64,000 bases of DNA from Pratylenchus scribneri. Taxonomy: Eukaryota > Nematoda > Chromadorea > Rhabditida > Pratylenchidae. The notes under the pieces are model-generated. The model was not told where the DNA came from and did no database searches. It saw nothing but the letters and a program-made list of their open reading frames with translations. This document shows positions 1 to 11,556 of this stretch, piece after piece; position 1 is the first letter of the stretch, and each line of letters starts with the position of its first letter. The position numbers and the translations under genes are program-made. The stretch lies in contig JAQSEB010000137.1 of the NCBI GenBank assembly GCA_030063045.1, forward strand, positions 1,302,001 through 1,366,000, read 5' to 3'.

Positions 1-479
1 TTGATAGGGATCGAAGCCATCAGTGGAAAATGTGTGGCCAAAAGGAAATGGCGTACAAATTACAAAAAACGCCAAAAACAAAGCAAATTTGGACGATTTT
101 TTCGGCATCTTTGCTTTTTGGAGGAAATAAATTTTCAATTCCTCTTCCTCAACATTTTCACCCGAGAACCGAGGAATATTGGGTCGCGAGAGTCGAGACC
201 AAAAGAGTCTGGGGGAAAATCGATTTTTTGCTAGTGGCATTGGAAGAATGGGAAGGAAGGGAAGAAATTAGGAGGGTAAAACAGGCAAAGTGCCAAAAAT
301 ATTCCCATTCAAAAATTTTGCCTATCAAATTTTGGGTGGTTGGCAAAATCGACATAAAATGGGCCATAAAAATTGGGCATTTTCCACTACGTTTTCTTAA
401 TTTTATAGCCAATAATCAAAGGCCAATTTTGTCTGTCCGAATTCTTTCCATTTCCCAAATCTATTCATTTTTTTTTCAG
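1..479. other. Upstream intergenic stretch, no gene seen
   Basis: AT-rich sequence upstream of the calumenin-like gene. Open frames run through it but lack splice-supported structure or recognisable protein motifs. It ends in a T-run followed by CAG (about 469-479), which looks like a splice acceptor for the downstream gene. Confidence 0.5.
470..479 (+). promoter_or_regulatory. Candidate trans-splice (spliced-leader) acceptor
   Basis: A run of eight or more T followed by CAG ends at 479, 33 bases before the calumenin-like ATG at 513. No upstream coding exon joins to it, so in a nematode the simplest reading is a spliced-leader acceptor defining the mRNA 5' end. An ordinary acceptor of a 5' UTR intron is the al­ternative. 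Confidence 0.45.
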
Positions 480-512
480 GCCAAAATCCACCAAAAATTA
501 GTGTTCGGAAAA

Positions 513-3500
513 ATGCCAAAATTCTTCAATATTTTTCACTTGTCAACATTTTGTTTTGTGTTTTTGTCAATTTTTGTACTACTTTCCCGCTGTGATAAAG
601 AGGAATTGCCCAAAGAGAAACCACAACACACTGACCGAAGCACATTTGAACAAAAACACATGGGCGCCGGCCAACATGACCCAGAAATGGATCATAAAGC
701 GATTTTGGGTTGGACAGGGAGGAATTTTTGTTGAAATTTGTAAATTTTTGAAGGATCCGAAAAAGCGGCACATGAATTTGATGATTTGCCACCGGAGGAG
801 TCAAAAAAACGCCTCCGGGTTTTGGCAGGCAAAATGGATTCAAATAAGGTTTCGAGGGTTTAAAAAATGATTAAAATATTCCCAAATAAAGGATGGATTC
901 ATTTCGGTTGAGGAATTGACGGAATGGGTGCGAAATTCGTTGATGACATTGGATCAAGAGGAAACGAAGGAGCGATTTGATGAAATTGATGAAAGTGAGC
1001 TAGAGAAAGGGGGCGGAATAGGCCATCAGTTATTGGCCAATAACTCATTGAGGATAAAGCAATTTGGGAAATTAATATACCATTCGAAAGGCCTGAATTT
1101 CCTCTACAAAATGGAATTATAGAAAAAATTTTAGACAAGAATTAATATTTAAAAATAATAATAAATCTGAGAAAAGTAATAACAAGAGTTCTAGAAGAAA
1201 ATGTGCTTTTTTCTTTAATTTATTCAAATTTCAATTAAATATATTAAAACCATTTTATAGAGGAAACCTAGACCTTTCAAATGGTATAAAATTTTCACCG
1301 AATGGCTTTTATCTCGTTAATATATGGGCCAAAAACTTTAATTGCTTCGAAATAGGGCATTTTGGGGTACTTATGTGTTATCTACCAGCAGATTTTCAAA
1401 AAATATTTTTTTGTAAATAATATACCAATCGACGCGTCTCGGCGAGCTGGTTACGAAAATATTATTAGCTTCGCATAAAACTCAAAAATAAAAAAGTTAT
1501 GACCTCATGAAAATCGAAAAAGTGCTTGATCCCCTCTATGCGTCGAAGGATTTGCCCGACTGTAACTTTTTTATTTTTGAGTTTTATGCGAAAACGATGG
1601 CAAATTCGAGCTTCTCTCGTCGAGACGCGTCGAATGAGCTATAATTTGACCAAAAAAATTTCAAAAAAAATTTTTCGAGTTTTCGACCCATAGGGGGGAC
1701 CATTAACTTTTGCAATTTTCAAATGGCCATAACTTGGCCAAAAATGTTCGCGCGATCAAGATTATTGACATTTTCATAATCAGCTCGTCAAGACGCGTCG
1801 AAAGGTATATTATTTACAAAAAGAAATTTTTTTTGAAAATCTGCTGGTAGATAACACATAAGTACCCATTTTGGTTGACTGAGTATGAGTACCGGTTTTT
1901 GGTCTATTGTTTAGGAATACGAGGGTCAATTTGTGAAAGCTCTATATCAATTGAAAGGCCTGAATTTCCTCTATAAAATGGCCATATTAACAATTTTCTT
2001 AAATAAAATTATTATTTAAAAATAATATTAAAACTGAGAATAGGAAAAACTCGGGTTCTTCGGTCAAATGCGCTTTTTCTTTAAATTATTTAATTTTAAG
2101 TTATATATATATCAAAACCATTTTATAGAGGAAATATAGGCCTTTCAAATGGTGTACTTTCTTAGATTGGCTTTTGCCTCGTAAAGATATGGGCCAAAAA
2201 CCTAAGCAATTTCTCACGCATTATACATATAATTGCCGCTAACCCTTACCATAAGTTCACAATGGTGCGTTTTGCCGCGCCACGGAAAATCGCACCACAA
2301 AAAACGCGCCATTGTGGACGCAGGATTAAGCCTTATTAACAAGGGGATATGGCATAAAATATTGTGGTTTTTTTATTGGTTTTCTTTGTTTCCAGATGAT
2401 GATAGGATAATCACTTGGGCGGAATACATTCACGAGGCATTCGGGGTTGGCCCCGAGGATGAGGCCACAAAATTGATAACTGATCCGGATGATAAAAAGG
2501 TGGAATAAATTTTTGGGTTGCCAAAATGCCAACAAAAAATTTGCAGTTATTTGATGAAGATGCAAAATATTTTGCGGCTGCCGATCGGAATGGGGATTTA
2601 AAATTGACTTTGGAGGAATTCGGCGCCTTCCAAAATCCGGAACATGCCGAACATATGCATCAAACATTGATTGAGGTTTTTTGTGGAATGCAGGGCAAAA
2701 ATTGCATTGGCATTCATTTTTAGAATACATTGAACGAGAAAGATGCGAATAAAGATGGAAAAATTGATTTGGCCGAATTTATGGGCGATTTGGGAAGTGA
2801 ACAGCCTCAATCGGAATGGTAAAAAAATATATGGGAGGGTAGCTAAAATAGGCGAAATTAAATTGGGGCAAATAGACGGAATTAAATTGGGGCAAATAGA
2901 CGGAATTAAATTGGGGCAAATAGGTGGAATTAAATTGGGGCAAATAGACGGAATTAAATTGGGGCAAATAGGCGGAATTAAATTGGGGCAAATAGGCGGA
3001 ATTAAATATAGACGGAATTAAATTGGGGCAAATAGGCTGAATTAAATTGGGGCAAATAGACGGAATTAAATTGGGGCAAATAGGCGGAATTAAATTGGGG
3101 CAAATAGGCTGAATTAAATTGGGGCAAATAGGCGGAATTAAATTAGGGCAAATAGGCTGAATTAAATTGGGGCAAATAGGCGGAATTAAATTGGGGCAAA
3201 TAGGCGGAATTAAATTGAGGCAAATAGGCGGAATTAAATTGGGGCAAATAGGCGGAATTAAATTGGGGGCAAATAGGCGGAATTAAATTGGGGCAAATAG
3301 GCGGAATTAAATTGGGGCAAATAGGCGGAATTAAATTGGGGCAAATTGGCTGAATTAAATTGGGGCAAATAGGCGGAATTAAATTGGGGCAAATAGGCTG
3401 AATTAAATTAGGGCAAATAGGCTGAATTAAATTGGGGCAAATAGGCGGAATTAAATTAGGGCAAATAGGCTGAATTAAATTGGGGCAAATAGGCGGAATT

Positions 3501-5294
3501 AAATTGGGGCAAATAGGCTGAATTAAATTGGGGCAAATAGGCGGAATTAAATTGGGGCAAATAGGCGGAATTAAATTGGGGGCAAATAGGCGGAATTAAA
3601 TTGGGGCAAATAGGCGGAATTAAATTGGGGCAAATAGGCGGAATTAAATTGGGGCAAATAGGCGGAATTAAATTGGGGCAAATAGGCGGAATTAAATTGG
3701 GGCAAATAGGCGGAATTAAATTGGGGGCAAATAGGCGGAATTAAATTGGGGGCAAATAGGCGGAATTAAATTGGGGCAAATAGGCGGAATTAAATTGGGG
3801 CAAATAGGCGGAATTAAATTAGGGCAAATAGGCTGAATTAAATTGGGGCAAATAGGCGGAATTAAATTGGGGCAAATAGGCGGAATTAAATTGGGGCAAA
3901 TAGGCGGAATTAAATTGGGGCAAATAGGCGGAATTAAATTAGGGCAAATAGGCGGAATTAAATTGGGGCAAATAGGCGGAATTAAATTGGGGCAAATAGG
4001 CGGAATTAAATTGGGGCAAATAGGCGGAATTAAATTGGGGCAAATAGGCGGAATTAAATTGGGGGCAAATAGGCGGAATTAAATTGGGGGCAAATAGGCG
4101 GAATTAAATTGGGGCAAATAGGCGGAATTAAATTGGGGCAAATAGGCGGAATTAAATTAGGGCAAATAGGCTGAATTAAATTGGGGCAAATAGGCGGAAT
4201 TAAATTGGGGGCAAATAGGCGGAATTAAATTGGGGGCAAATAGGCGGAATTAAATTGGGGCAAATAGGCGGAATTAAATTGAGGCAAATAGGCGGAATTA
4301 AATTGGGGGCAAATAGGCGGAATTAAATTGGGGCAAATAGGCGGAATTAAATTGGGGCAAATAGGCGGAATTAAATTGAGGCAAATAGGCGGAATTAAAT
4401 TGGGGGCAAATAGGCGGAATTAAATTGGGGCAAATAGGCGGAATTAAATTGGGGCAAATAGGCGGAATTAAATTGGGGCAAATAGGCGGAATTAAATTGG
4501 GGCAAATAGGCGGAATTAAATTGAGGCAAATAGGCGGAATTAAATTGGGGCAAATAGGCGGAATTAAATTAGGGCAAATAGGCGGAATTAAATTGGGGGC
4601 AAATAGGCGGAATTAAATTGGGGGCAAATAGGCGGAATTAAATTGGGGCAAATAGGCGGAATTAAATTGGGGCAAATAGGCGGAATTAAATTGGGGGCAA
4701 ATAGGCGGAATTAAATTGGGGCAAATAGGCGGAATTAAATTGGGGCAAATAGGCGGAATTAAATTGGGGGCAAATAGGCGGAATTAAATTGGGGGCAAAT
4801 AGGCGGAATTAAATTTGGGAAAAAAGACGAAATTAAAACTTTCACAAATACCAATACCATACATTTGCAATTTTTTAGAAAAAACGCAAAATTTTTTACA
4901 AAAAAAATTTTTAAAAAAAATATAATCACAAATATATTAATAAATAAATCTAAAAATTAATGATAATTTTATTTAAAGGTATTTGACTGAAAAGACCCGA
5001 TTCAATGGGGAATATGACAAAAATGGAGATGGCTTTTTGGAGGGCGAGGAATTGAGGGCATGGCTGATTCCAGATTTGACGCAAACAGCAAAACAAGAGG
5101 CCGACCATTTGATCGAGAATTCCGACACGGATAAGGCAAATTATTCCAAATTAATTTCAAATTAAAATTTAAATATTTTATAGGATGGAAAATTGAGCAT
5201 TGACGAAGTTGTGGAAGCCTATAAAACATTTGTTGGCTCGGAGGCCACAAATTATGGGGAACATTTATTGAATATCAAACATGAGGAACTATGA
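513..5294 (+). CDS. calu-1: Calumenin/reticulocalbin-like (CREC family) EF-hand protein
   Basis: Eight exons: 513-708, 754-848, 892-994, 2396-2499, 2547-2675, 2724-2818, 4979-5135, 5184-5294; all joins keep frame and give 329 residues, close to the usual CREC length of about 315. The N-terminus is a hydrophobic signal peptide (about residues 1-27), followed by the CREC-like DHKAILG and DDLPPEES segments. Six EF-hand loops follow: DSNKDGFISVEE, DENDDRIITWAE, DRNGDLKLTLEE, DANKDGKIDLAE, DKNGDGFLEGEE, DTDKDGKLSIDE. Loop 2 has Arg instead of the usual Gly at position 6, so it may bind calcium poorly. The C-terminus is HEEL, an ER-retrieval signal of KDEL type. Known role of the family: low-affinity calcium binding and chaperoning in the secretory pathway. 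The intron after 5135 is GC-AG. Intron 3 (1.4 kb) and intron 6 (2.2 kb) are expanded by repeats; the others are 43-48 bp. Confidence 0.93.
1013..1345. repeat. R2-type inverted-repeat element
   Basis: The two halves are inverted copies: a left arm with CATTCGAAAGGCCTGAATTT near 1081-1100 and a right arm with the complementary block near 1250-1285. It lies in intron 3 of the calumenin-like gene. The same arms recur more than fifteen times in the window (family R2). Ends are approximate. Confidence 0.6.
1366..1866. mobile_element. Non-autonomous TIR transposon (hAT-like MITE) with 8-bp TSD
   Basis: The ends are long inverted repeats (GGTACTTATGTGTTATCTAC at the left; its complement at the right), with arms of about 80 bases including shared GACGCGTC blocks. 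CATTTTGG flanks it on both sides (1358-1365 and 1867-1874), an 8-bp target-site duplication typical of hAT elements. There is no transposase frame. It sits between two R2 copies in the same intron. Confidence 0.82.
1875..2205. repeat. R2-type inverted-repeat element
   Basis: Inverted arms share the AAAGGCCTGAATTTCCTCTA block (near 1960-1980) and its complement (near 2125-2150). It lies immediately right of the hAT-like element in intron 3 of the calumenin-like gene. Boundaries are approximate. Confidence 0.6.
2845..4815 (+). repeat. Minisatellite, 24-bp unit, about 80 copies
   Basis: Tandem array of a 24-bp unit beginning AATTGGGGCAAATAGGCGGA, with single-base variants (GGGGG, TTAGGG, TTGAGG, GGCTGA) distributed along it. 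It occupies most of intron 6 of the calumenin-like gene. Since 24 is divisible by three, open frames run through it with a repeating eight-residue pattern; these are not genes. The same unit occurs at 56297-56505. Confidence 0.97.
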
Positions 5295-5445
5295 ATGGAC
5301 ACAGTTTGGCCTATGATATACATATATTGGAAAATTAAAATTGGCCATTTTTGCTCGCCCATCATTTCAATTTTGGTGCATTTTCATTCAAAAAATATTA
5401 ATTATTTTTTATTCATTTATTTTGTCATTTTCTGTAATTTTTTTA

Positions 5446-5780
5446 GGAAATATTTAAAATTGCGGAAAAAACATTGAAAATTGCGAAAAGTTTTGCCCAA
5501 AATTCACAAACCATATACCATTGGATAGAGCTCGTCAAGAAGCGTCGATTGGTATATATTTTGTCACGGTTTAATTGTTTTTGAACCCAACCCCCATAGA
5601 TGGTTTAAGTGGTTTAAAACCCTTAATTTTTGATCAAACCATGAAAAAATATATACCAATCTACGCGCCTTGACGAGATCTATCGATTGGGTGTAAGGTT
5701 TGGGGGTATACGACAAACCGTTAAACCGTTATAAACTTTTCGCAATTTTCAATGTTTTTTTTCGCAAAATTAAATACCAT
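5446..5780. mobile_element. Short TIR element related to the VTIR family
   Basis: Inverted ends share AACATTGAAAATTGCGAAAA (left, about 5471-5490) and its complement (right, about 5739-5758). The subterminal blocks around GAGCTCGTCAAGA and TTGACGAGATCTATC match those of the larger VTIR elements, but only traces of the 46-bp array remain. It lies in the 600-bp gap between two convergent genes and is the only intergenic member seen. Confidence 0.7.
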
Positions 5781-5894
5781 CCATTACTTTTTCACTCATT
5801 TTTATTTTTTTTTGTCACATTTTTTAAAGCTTTAATTTATGTTATTTTGGATTTCGGATAAAAAGCAAATAAATATTCCCAAATTCAATTTGTC

Positions 5895-8800
5895 CTAAAT
5901 TTCACTTTTCGGTGCTTTCCATGTTTGATCGACAATATTCACTCGCACATTCAATTCATTTTGTAACCAATTTGGCAATTGTTTGATTCTTTCCACATAT
6001 TTTTTATTGTTCATTGGTTCATTGGCAGGGGCACGGGTACATGTTAGAATCTTGAAAGGAAATTGGTCCATTAATTTTGATTGAATTTTGGAATAAAGGC
6101 GAAGAAAAAATTGGTGTCGATGTCAATAATGCCTAATAAGGGTATTTCCTATTTTTTCCTACTGTACCCACTACCCACCTTTTGTTGGATGGTTGGATCA
6201 CCACCTCCAATTCCAATCTACTGTTTTTAACCAGTTTTTCCCCTCTAACTGTCTTTTGGTGTTAATTTTATTATTATAAATATTTTCACGTCTAATAATT
6301 TAAAGCCCATTCTCCCTTCCTTACTCCTTATCTCCTTCTTTGGGCCATTGAAGTTTGGAAGCTTAGACCTTCGGTGAAGGCCTGTTGGGAGAATCTAGGC
6401 CCAGCTCTCGCCCTAAAACAATTTTAGCCTTAAATTAGGATAATAATTGGATATCACAAGATCAAAGGGATAATTTTGGAAAGATTCCCTTTGAATAATC
6501 TGGCAAATTATTTTCGAGGAAACTTCCGGGAATCCGAGTTTGGGCAAAAAATTTTCTACGAGAATCTTCTGATTGGTTTTCAGGGGAAAATTGTTGATGA
6601 ATAATGAATATCCTTCATTTTATGACCAAGAAAACGCACCATATTGTGGATAACATCCGCATAATAGCAGTTGCCAAAATGATGCCGAAATAATTCCAAA
6701 ATGAATTGTCTCTCTTCGGCCACCACTTCAAACTTTAATTATAAAAGATTACCACATCTATAGATTCCCTTCCCTTTTTTTACATTTGACTCATTTTCGA
6801 TGACAAAAGTATTCACGAACAATGCGCCGCTTGCCGTAAGCATTGCCAACATTTTTTTCACAATTTGTTCATTGTTCACCATTTGATGGATTGGACAAAT
6901 TAGTGGATATTTGGAATCGACTTCCAATTTATTATCGCAAGCATCCACAATGATGCAATCGAATTGGCCATCTATTCAATTTAATTATTAAAATAATTAA
7001 TAGAAATTTGCAAATTTCGTTCATTTTTAAGCATAATTCTAATAATTCTGAATCAATTTAAATAAATGTCATTCGAAAGCCATAAATTTTCTTTTTAATT
7101 ATTACTAAATTTATTCAGTCCTTCAAGAGATATAAAGAAATCGCCCCTAGCACTACCGTATTCCCTATTCTTTTTATGTTAGTTGAAGGGAGAAGAGAGT
7201 GGGATCCCAGGGTCGCATTTTTTGGTCGAAATTCTGAGAATTATGTCGACATGTGTGGGATTTTCAGAGATATAACCAAAATGGAAATACGACAATTCTG
7301 GGAATATCATTAAAATAGTACAATTTTGAGAATGATTCTAAAAATATAACTCATTTCCATTCTCAGAATATACCTTAAAAATGAATGAAAAAATCAATTC
7401 TCAAAATATTTGGAATTTTGGAAATATTTTAAAAATAAAATTCATTTCAAAATCCATTTTCAGCCTTATTTTAAGCTTGCATTCTCAAAATTGGTCCAAA
7501 AACGATCTTCAAAATACCATAATTCTCAGAATATTCTGAAAATGGAGCAAAAAATTTGATTTCCCTTGTTCTGATTTTCTGTTCTGATTTTTCCCTTGTT
7601 CTGATTTTCTGTTCTGATTTTTCCCTTGTTCTGATTTTTCCCTTGTTCTGATTTTTCCCTTGTTCTGATTTTTCCCTTGTTCTGATTTTTCCCTTGTTCT
7701 GATTTTTCTCGCGCACTTTTCTGATTTTTTCCTTAATTCTGATTTTCTGTTCTGATTTTTTCCTTGTTCTGATTTATCTCGCGCACTCTTCTGCCTTTCT
7801 CCTTTGTTCTGATTTTCTGTTCTGATTTTTTCCCTTGTTCTGATTTTTCTCGCGCACCATTCTGATTTTTTCCCTTGTTCTGATTCTGATTTCACTCATA
7901 TAACCTGCCGCAGCTGGGATTCGAACCCGAGTAGTCAAGTGCCAAAGTCAGCGACATAATATTGAGCTAAAGAGGCTATGCATATCCCTCCATAAAACAT
8001 TTATTTATTCCTTTTATTGTCTTGTGGGTCAGAATATTCTCAAAATTTGAATGCATTTCCAATATATTTTGTGAATGTACTATTTTAACAATATTTTAAC
8101 TCAAAATTTCAAAATGATTCTGAAAATGAGTGTTAAAATAAATTTTGAGAATTCTTTTATTTTAAGAAGCATTTTAGTTAAATTTTCAAAATGATTCTGA
8201 AAATGAATGTAAAAAATAAATTTTGAGAATAAATCCATTTTGAGATTATTATAAAAATTGAACTATTTTTAGCATATTTTTAAAATAAAGATATTACATA
8301 AATATTCTGAAATTTATAACATTTTGAGAATTTATTTTCATATTATTTTTTGAATCATTTTCAAAATTCGTCAAAAAATCGATTTCAAAATGGTAAACAT
8401 TTTATAATGCTTTTCAGAATTCTTATATTCTCAAGATATTTTACAAATTACATTATTTTTATAATATTTCCAAAATTTAATGAAATTCTCAAAATTATTT
8501 GCTCTGTATTTTTTTTGCGACCCTGGGATATGCGTGACACCATCCCATAACTCACTCAACGAGGTAGGTAAATATAAATATAAGTAATCAATCATGGAAA
8601 GTTGGAAAGTAATAATAGACCATTAGAAAGCTCAAAATGCCCTCTATAATTTGGTATTTTTAAATTTTATGATTTTAAATAAAAAAAAAAATTATATGTC
8701 ATTGAATTATTTAATTTTACGAATTATTTAAGTTTCCCAAAATAAGAAAAGTCACCTTTTAAAAGGCTTTTATGAATTTCGGATGGGGTAAATCCTTCCC

Positions 8801-11121
8801 GGATTGGTTGCTTCGGTGTTGAACTATGGTAAAACCAACGATTTAGGTATTGAAACAATGGTAAAGAAAAGACCTATATTTCGATAAAATGAATGGGTAT
8901 GTATATTATTAATTATAAGTCAACCATTAATTTGCCAATTGTTGATGTACTCAATTCCGTCTTGAATAATCACTTTCTGCTTGCCCGACGACTTCTCCAA
9001 ACCAAACCATTTATGCGCAATATATCTGGCCAATGTTAATTAAAAAAATAATCAAATTTTGGCCTACTCGACCGCCGGTTCCAAATCGATGGAAACAATT
9101 TCATGCTTAATATGTGAAAATAATTTTAAATTTACTAATTCTCACTAACTTCACCGTCCAATTCCCCAATAAAATTGGGTATTCCGGCGCCGCCCAATCC
9201 AATCATCAATGTCCGTGTCTTCTTCTCCAATTGAAGGCAGCCGGTGGCGAACATTTGCCCAACAATACCTTTTGTGTAGGACAAAACCAGCCGACTCTTC
9301 AAAACGGACCATTGTTTAGCATTTTCCGCAGAAAATTTTTCGCCTTACATTAATTAAGGGAAATATTAAATATTCTTAGAAGAGTATTTAATTTATCGAA
9401 GATTGTTACTGTCCATAAGTATTTCCGAAACTCATAAACCTTATATGCAATTGAGAGATATTATTAAGACGCATCATTTGATTATGTTTTGGCTTGGGTT
9501 TAACCAATTCTAACTTAGTTTTGAACCATTAAACCAAAATTGGTTTAAACCGTTTAATACCCTTTAATTGTTGATCAAACCAAAATGGGTTTAAACCGTT
9601 TAATACCCTTTAATTGTTGACCAAACCAAAATGGGTTTAAACCGTTTAATACCCTTTAATTGTTGACCAAACCAAAATGGGTTTAAACCGTTTAATACCC
9701 TTTAATTGTTGACCAAACCAAAATGGGTTTAAACCGTTTAATACCCTTTAATTGTTGATCAAACCAAAATGGATTTAAACCGTTTAATACCCTTTAATTG
9801 TTGACCAAACCAAAATGGGTTTAAACCGTTTAATACCCTTTAATTGTTGACCAAATCAAAATGGGTTTAAACCGTTTAATACCCTTTAATTGTTGACCAA
9901 ACCATAACAAATTATATACCATTCAATGCGTCTTGACCAGCTCTATCCAATTTTGGTTATATGATTTGGGAATTTTGATTAAAATATTTTACTCATTAGA
10001 AAATATGGGAAAATGCACCTTGATTTGGGATCAAATCAGCCACAGTGAGGACAATTTCATCAACCGTTTCCACCATCATTCTGCGTTGATATTTTCTGTT
10101 CAAAAAATTGCTTTTATATTGTGAATCAGAGTAGGAAAATTGAGGGTGCTTTCAATTTCTGTCATCTTTGTTTCCAAAATACCCCTAATTAAATCACCTC
10201 TCATAGTTTCCGATGAGTATTTGGGGTTCGTTAAAAATTAGCCTGGGATCCCGATATAATCATTTTAAGGTCGAAAAAGAGCCACTTTATGATTGCTTGA
10301 TAACCACTCCTTGAGGGGTATTCAAAATTTGTAGACAGTTAAACCTAGTTTCTGGTTGCGTGTACTGCTTGAGAAGCTGCAATTGCTTTTTGACTAATAA
10401 TTCGACTAGGCAAAATCCAATATTGGAAAGCGATATATCATTCGAAAGGTCTGACTTTCCTCTACATAAATGTCATATTAAATTCAATTTAAATTCAATT
10501 AAAGTTAATTTAGGAGTCTAAAATTAGGATTTGGTATTAAAGTCAAATTTTTAGGGAAAAACGCCTTTTCTCCAAATTATTTGGTAACTTTAAAAATTAA
10601 ATTAATGCCATTTTATAGAGGAATATTAAGACCTTTAAAAGGCATATTGCCTTTTAAAATTAACTTTCGCCTCGTTCTAGCCCAAAAACTAATGCCCATC
10701 GGCTGTATTCAATTATTGAGAGAAATCAGCAAATATAATTCAGATTCAGACATAATCACCTTCCACCACCGGTCACATAATCCTCCACTTTGAAGCAGAG
10801 TTCAGCTGCTTTTGGGCAAATTATTTCCTGCAGAATTAGATTGGCATTTTCCTCCTGTTTCGGCAAAAACACAATGTAATCATCATGGACAATATTATTA
10901 TTGTTTTCAGAAGAACGGCGCCAAATCAACAAATAAAACTGTGAATAAAATAGAAAAATAGTTTTAATTTGGATTTGACCAAAAACAACAAAAATCACCG
11001 CCAAAAATGCCAATGCCAGTAAAATGAATGCCATCAACGCCTTCTTCCCAAGTTGGCCATACCGATTTGCCCTTTGATTTTTTACAAATTTCTTCGATTG
11101 TTTCAAATGATAATCCAACAT
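5895..11121 (-). CDS. Membrane-anchored SAM methyltransferase-like protein MT1
   Basis: Nine exons on the minus strand: 11121-10987 (or 10990), 10938-10760, 10095-10019, 9343-9150, 9105-9068, 9025-8925, 6971-6784, 6732-6640, 6050-5895; frame is kept throughout, giving about 386 residues. After a basic N-terminus comes one hydrophobic segment (about residues 28-47), then a class I Rossmann methyltransferase fold of the spermidine-synthase/METTL13 type. Visible motifs: motif I IGLGGAGIPNF, acidic strand-2 end VSIDLEP, HKWFGLE, then FDCIIVDAC. The SAM site looks intact. The substrate is unknown; METTL13 methylates eEF1A, but this protein is too distant to assume that. MT2 in this window is a paralogue: corresponding exons of 77 and 93 nt have identical lengths. 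It lies 435 bp downstream of folliculin on the same strand. Long introns carry VTIR, R2, R4 and minisatellite sequence. Confidence 0.85.
6115..6440. repeat. R4 dispersed repeat copy
   Basis: Shares TTCCTACTGTACCC, an ACTACCCACC-like stretch and, near its end, CTCTCGCCCTAAAACAATTT with sequences near 57950-58330 and 63690-64000. It lies in the last intron of MT1. No coding content or clear termini seen. Confidence 0.5.
7471..7892. repeat. Minisatellite, about 17-bp unit (TTCTGATTTTTCCCTTG)
   Basis: Imperfect tandem array of TTCTGATTTTTCCCTTG, mainly 7555-7890, interspersed with shorter TTCTG units and CTCGCGCA blocks. It makes Lys/Glu/Gln/Ser-rich open frames on the minus strand that are artefacts. 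It lies in the 1.95-kb sixth intron of MT1. Confidence 0.85.
7903..7979 (-). tRNA. tRNA-like sequence (degenerate, or SINE head)
   Basis: The minus strand contains an A-box-like TAGCTCAATATT and a perfect B-box GGTTCGAATCC at tRNA-like spacing, ending GCTGCGGCA. Acceptor, D and anticodon stems pair poorly, so a tRNA pseudogene or a tRNA-derived SINE is more likely than a working tRNA. It adjoins the minisatellite in an MT1 intron. Confidence 0.35.
9365..10010 (+). mobile_element. VTIR element copy A (about 8 array units)
   Basis: Left subterminal block with AAGACGCATCATTTGATTAT (9467-9486), then an array of the 46-bp unit (contains TTTAAACCGTTTAATACCCT) from about 9535 to 9905, then a right block with TTCAATGCGTCTTGACCAGC (about 9923-9942). 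Left and right blocks are imperfect inverted repeats. It fills intron 3 of MT1 almost from splice site to splice site. Outer ends are approximate. Confidence 0.85.
10350..10700. repeat. R2-type inverted-repeat element
   Basis: Left arm with GATATATCATTCGAAAGGTC and right arm with ATTTTATAGAGGAATATTAA; arms are inverted copies. It lies in intron 2 of MT1. Ends are approximate. Confidence 0.65.
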
Positions 11122-11556
11122 TTTTAGGGAAATGATGTGGAAAAGACAAAAGAATAGGCGAGAAATATTCCCAAAAAATCAAACAATGAGAATATGGCCA
11201 CTCCCCCCCCCCAATTCCATTCTATACATTCATAATATTCACACATTTTCCCTGTTTAAGTTTGCTCAACTGCCTTTTAGATGGTGGTGACGGTTGGCGG
11301 ATTAGCAGCCAACGCCAAAAAAATGATACAAAATTGACTGATTTTATTATAATAAAATATTGTGTAAAAAAATGTGTTTATGAGGTAATTTATGGCAATT
11401 TTTATGTTGCATAAATGGACAAAATGAATTGGATGGACTAGGCGGTAAAGAATTTGAGAGCTCATAAAAAAGTGAAATTAAAAATATTTAAAAGTTCATT
11501 GGAAAAGAGGAAAATCACCGAGGGAAAAGCACACAAAAAATTGGGAATAAAAATTA
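11122..11556. other. Spacer between folliculin and MT1
   Basis: 435 bp separate the folliculin stop from the MT1 start on the same strand. It contains a C-run (about 11203-11212) and AT-rich sequence, with no gene seen. The length is within the range of intercistronic spacers of nematode operons, but no clear trans-splice acceptor stands directly before the MT1 ATG. Confidence 0.5.

Noticed and set aside
3843..4616. Long open frames of repeating GQIGGIKL
   Set aside because: They are translations of the 24-bp minisatellite (24 divisible by three); both strands are open and there are no exon signals.
7471..7895. Lys/Gln/Ser-rich frames of 81 and 128 codons on the minus strand
   Set aside because: They translate the TTCTGATTTTTCCCTTG minisatellite inside an MT1 intron.
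9535..9905. Regular 46-bp repeats considered as a CRISPR-like array
   Set aside because: Units are head-to-tail with no unique spacers, in introns of a eukaryotic gene; this is the VTIR minisatellite.
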